64,000 nucleotides of DNA, from the NCBI GenBank assembly GCA_963824935.1, contig CAWGRF010000023.1:62001-126000 (forward strand). The letters run 5' to 3'. The notes below the pieces were generated by a model. It was not told where the DNA came from. It searched no databases and saw only the letters and a list, made by a program, of their open reading frames with translations. This DNA comes from JACCZX01 sp963824935 (lineage in GTDB: Bacteria; Pseudomonadota; Gammaproteobacteria; Burkholderiales; Burkholderiaceae_F). The position numbers and the translations under genes are program-made. Shown here in pieces: positions 63,843-64,000 of this stretch; within the stretch, counting starts at the first letter, position 1; each line of letters opens with the position of its first letter.

Positions 63843-64000
63843 CAGACTCTTTGCAGCAAGACTTCAAGCACAAAGTGGCTGCCGACGTAGGCCAGCATCA
63901 GCATTGCAAATCCGGTCAGGGTCCACCGCAAGGCGGTACGTCCGCGCCAACCGAACACCAACCGCCCCACCAGGAGTCCGCCGAACACGATCCAGGCGGC
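63842..64000 (-). CDS. CcsA/YpjD-like inner-membrane protein, C-terminal end (partial)
   Basis: 52 codons plus stop, running off the window. WIVFGGLLVGRLVFGWRGRT followed by ALRWTLTGFAMLMLAYVGSH resembles the end of the cytochrome c assembly (HemX/CcsA, YpjD) family, which occupies this place in Burkholderiales. Its TGA (63842-63844) overlaps the next ATG. Confidence 0.7.
   Translation of the reverse strand, partial: AAWIVFGGLLVGRLVFGWRGRTALRWTLTGFAMLMLAYVGSHFVLEVLLQRV

Noticed and set aside
63565..63873. 103-residue N-terminal extension of pilS
   Set aside because: It runs through the PP0621-like gene in another frame; the membrane domain starts normally after ATG 63564.
1..64000. CRISPR arrays, rRNA, tRNA, transposases or phage genes
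   Set aside because: No regularly spaced repeats, no recognisable RNA gene core and no integrase- or transposase-like protein were found on reading; a dedicated tRNA/ncRNA scan was not possible here.

Overview
This is a GC-rich chromosomal stretch from a betaproteobacterium, most like Burkholderiales. The evidence is the gene content and order: a Bug-type tripartite tricarboxylate receptor, the run rnb/tonB/aroE/mtgA, the run accB/accC/prmA/zinc-ribbon protein, the block ypjD/PP0621-like/pilS/pilR/ampD next to nrdA/nrdB, a lysine/alanine-rich histone H1-like protein, and a fused SpeD-SpeE polyamine enzyme. No rRNA, tRNA or CRISPR array was recognised, and no transposase.

Layout. 1-5.6 kb: the end of a benzoate-CoA-ligase-like gene, an alpha/beta hydrolase and a complete branched-chain/aromatic ABC importer, all on the + strand and mostly overlapping at stop/start codons, with an intrinsic terminator inside the operon after the binding protein. 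5.6-11 kb (- strand): a PEP-CTERM SGNH esterase, then sua5, purK, purE, purC and dgkA. 11.1-13.9 kb (+): an M14 carboxypeptidase and an orphan Bug receptor, followed by a 475-bp non-coding block made of a large inverted repeat. 14.4-29.4 kb (- strand): a central-carbon cluster fba, S41 protease, pyk, secreted hydrolase, pgk, then gap and tkt. Between pgk and gap lies a cassette: a rhombosortase gene, two S8 subtilisin-like proteases with GlyGly-CTERM tails, and a small lipoprotein that looks like a free-standing subtilisin propeptide (I9-like). 29.8-41.7 kb: speD-speE fusion, rsmE, maeB, a lytic transglycosylase, ubiD with an internal in-frame duplication, a KTSC-like small protein, mgtE, mtgA, aroE and a TonB-like gene. 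41.8-54.1 kb: RNB exonuclease, FabG-like reductase, YqiA-like esterase, mpl, a conserved hypothetical, a TlpA-type thioredoxin, aroQ, accB, accC, prmA, a zinc-ribbon membrane protein, a PfkB kinase and YggT. 54.2-64 kb (- strand): histone H1-like gene, nrdB, nrdA with a paired NrdR box upstream, ampD, pilR, pilS, a PP0621-like protein and the end of a CcsA/YpjD-like gene.

The most interesting unit is the 20.7-26.1 kb cassette. It combines a C-terminal-signal-processing rhomboid protease with two candidate substrates and a candidate in-trans inhibitor or folding chaperone. The rhombosortase 3' end overlaps, on the opposite strand, the very codons that specify the sorting signal of one substrate. 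A 22-bp identical repeat precedes both the lipoprotein-protease unit and the second protease.

Caution on sequence quality: at least fourteen genes, including essential ones (gap, pgk, tkt, pyk, purK, sua5), are interrupted by single-base frameshifts. At most sites I checked by eye, removing one base restores the family sequence, and corrected gene lengths become exact multiples of three. I read these as consensus errors and annotate the genes as whole CDSs, naming the breakpoints.
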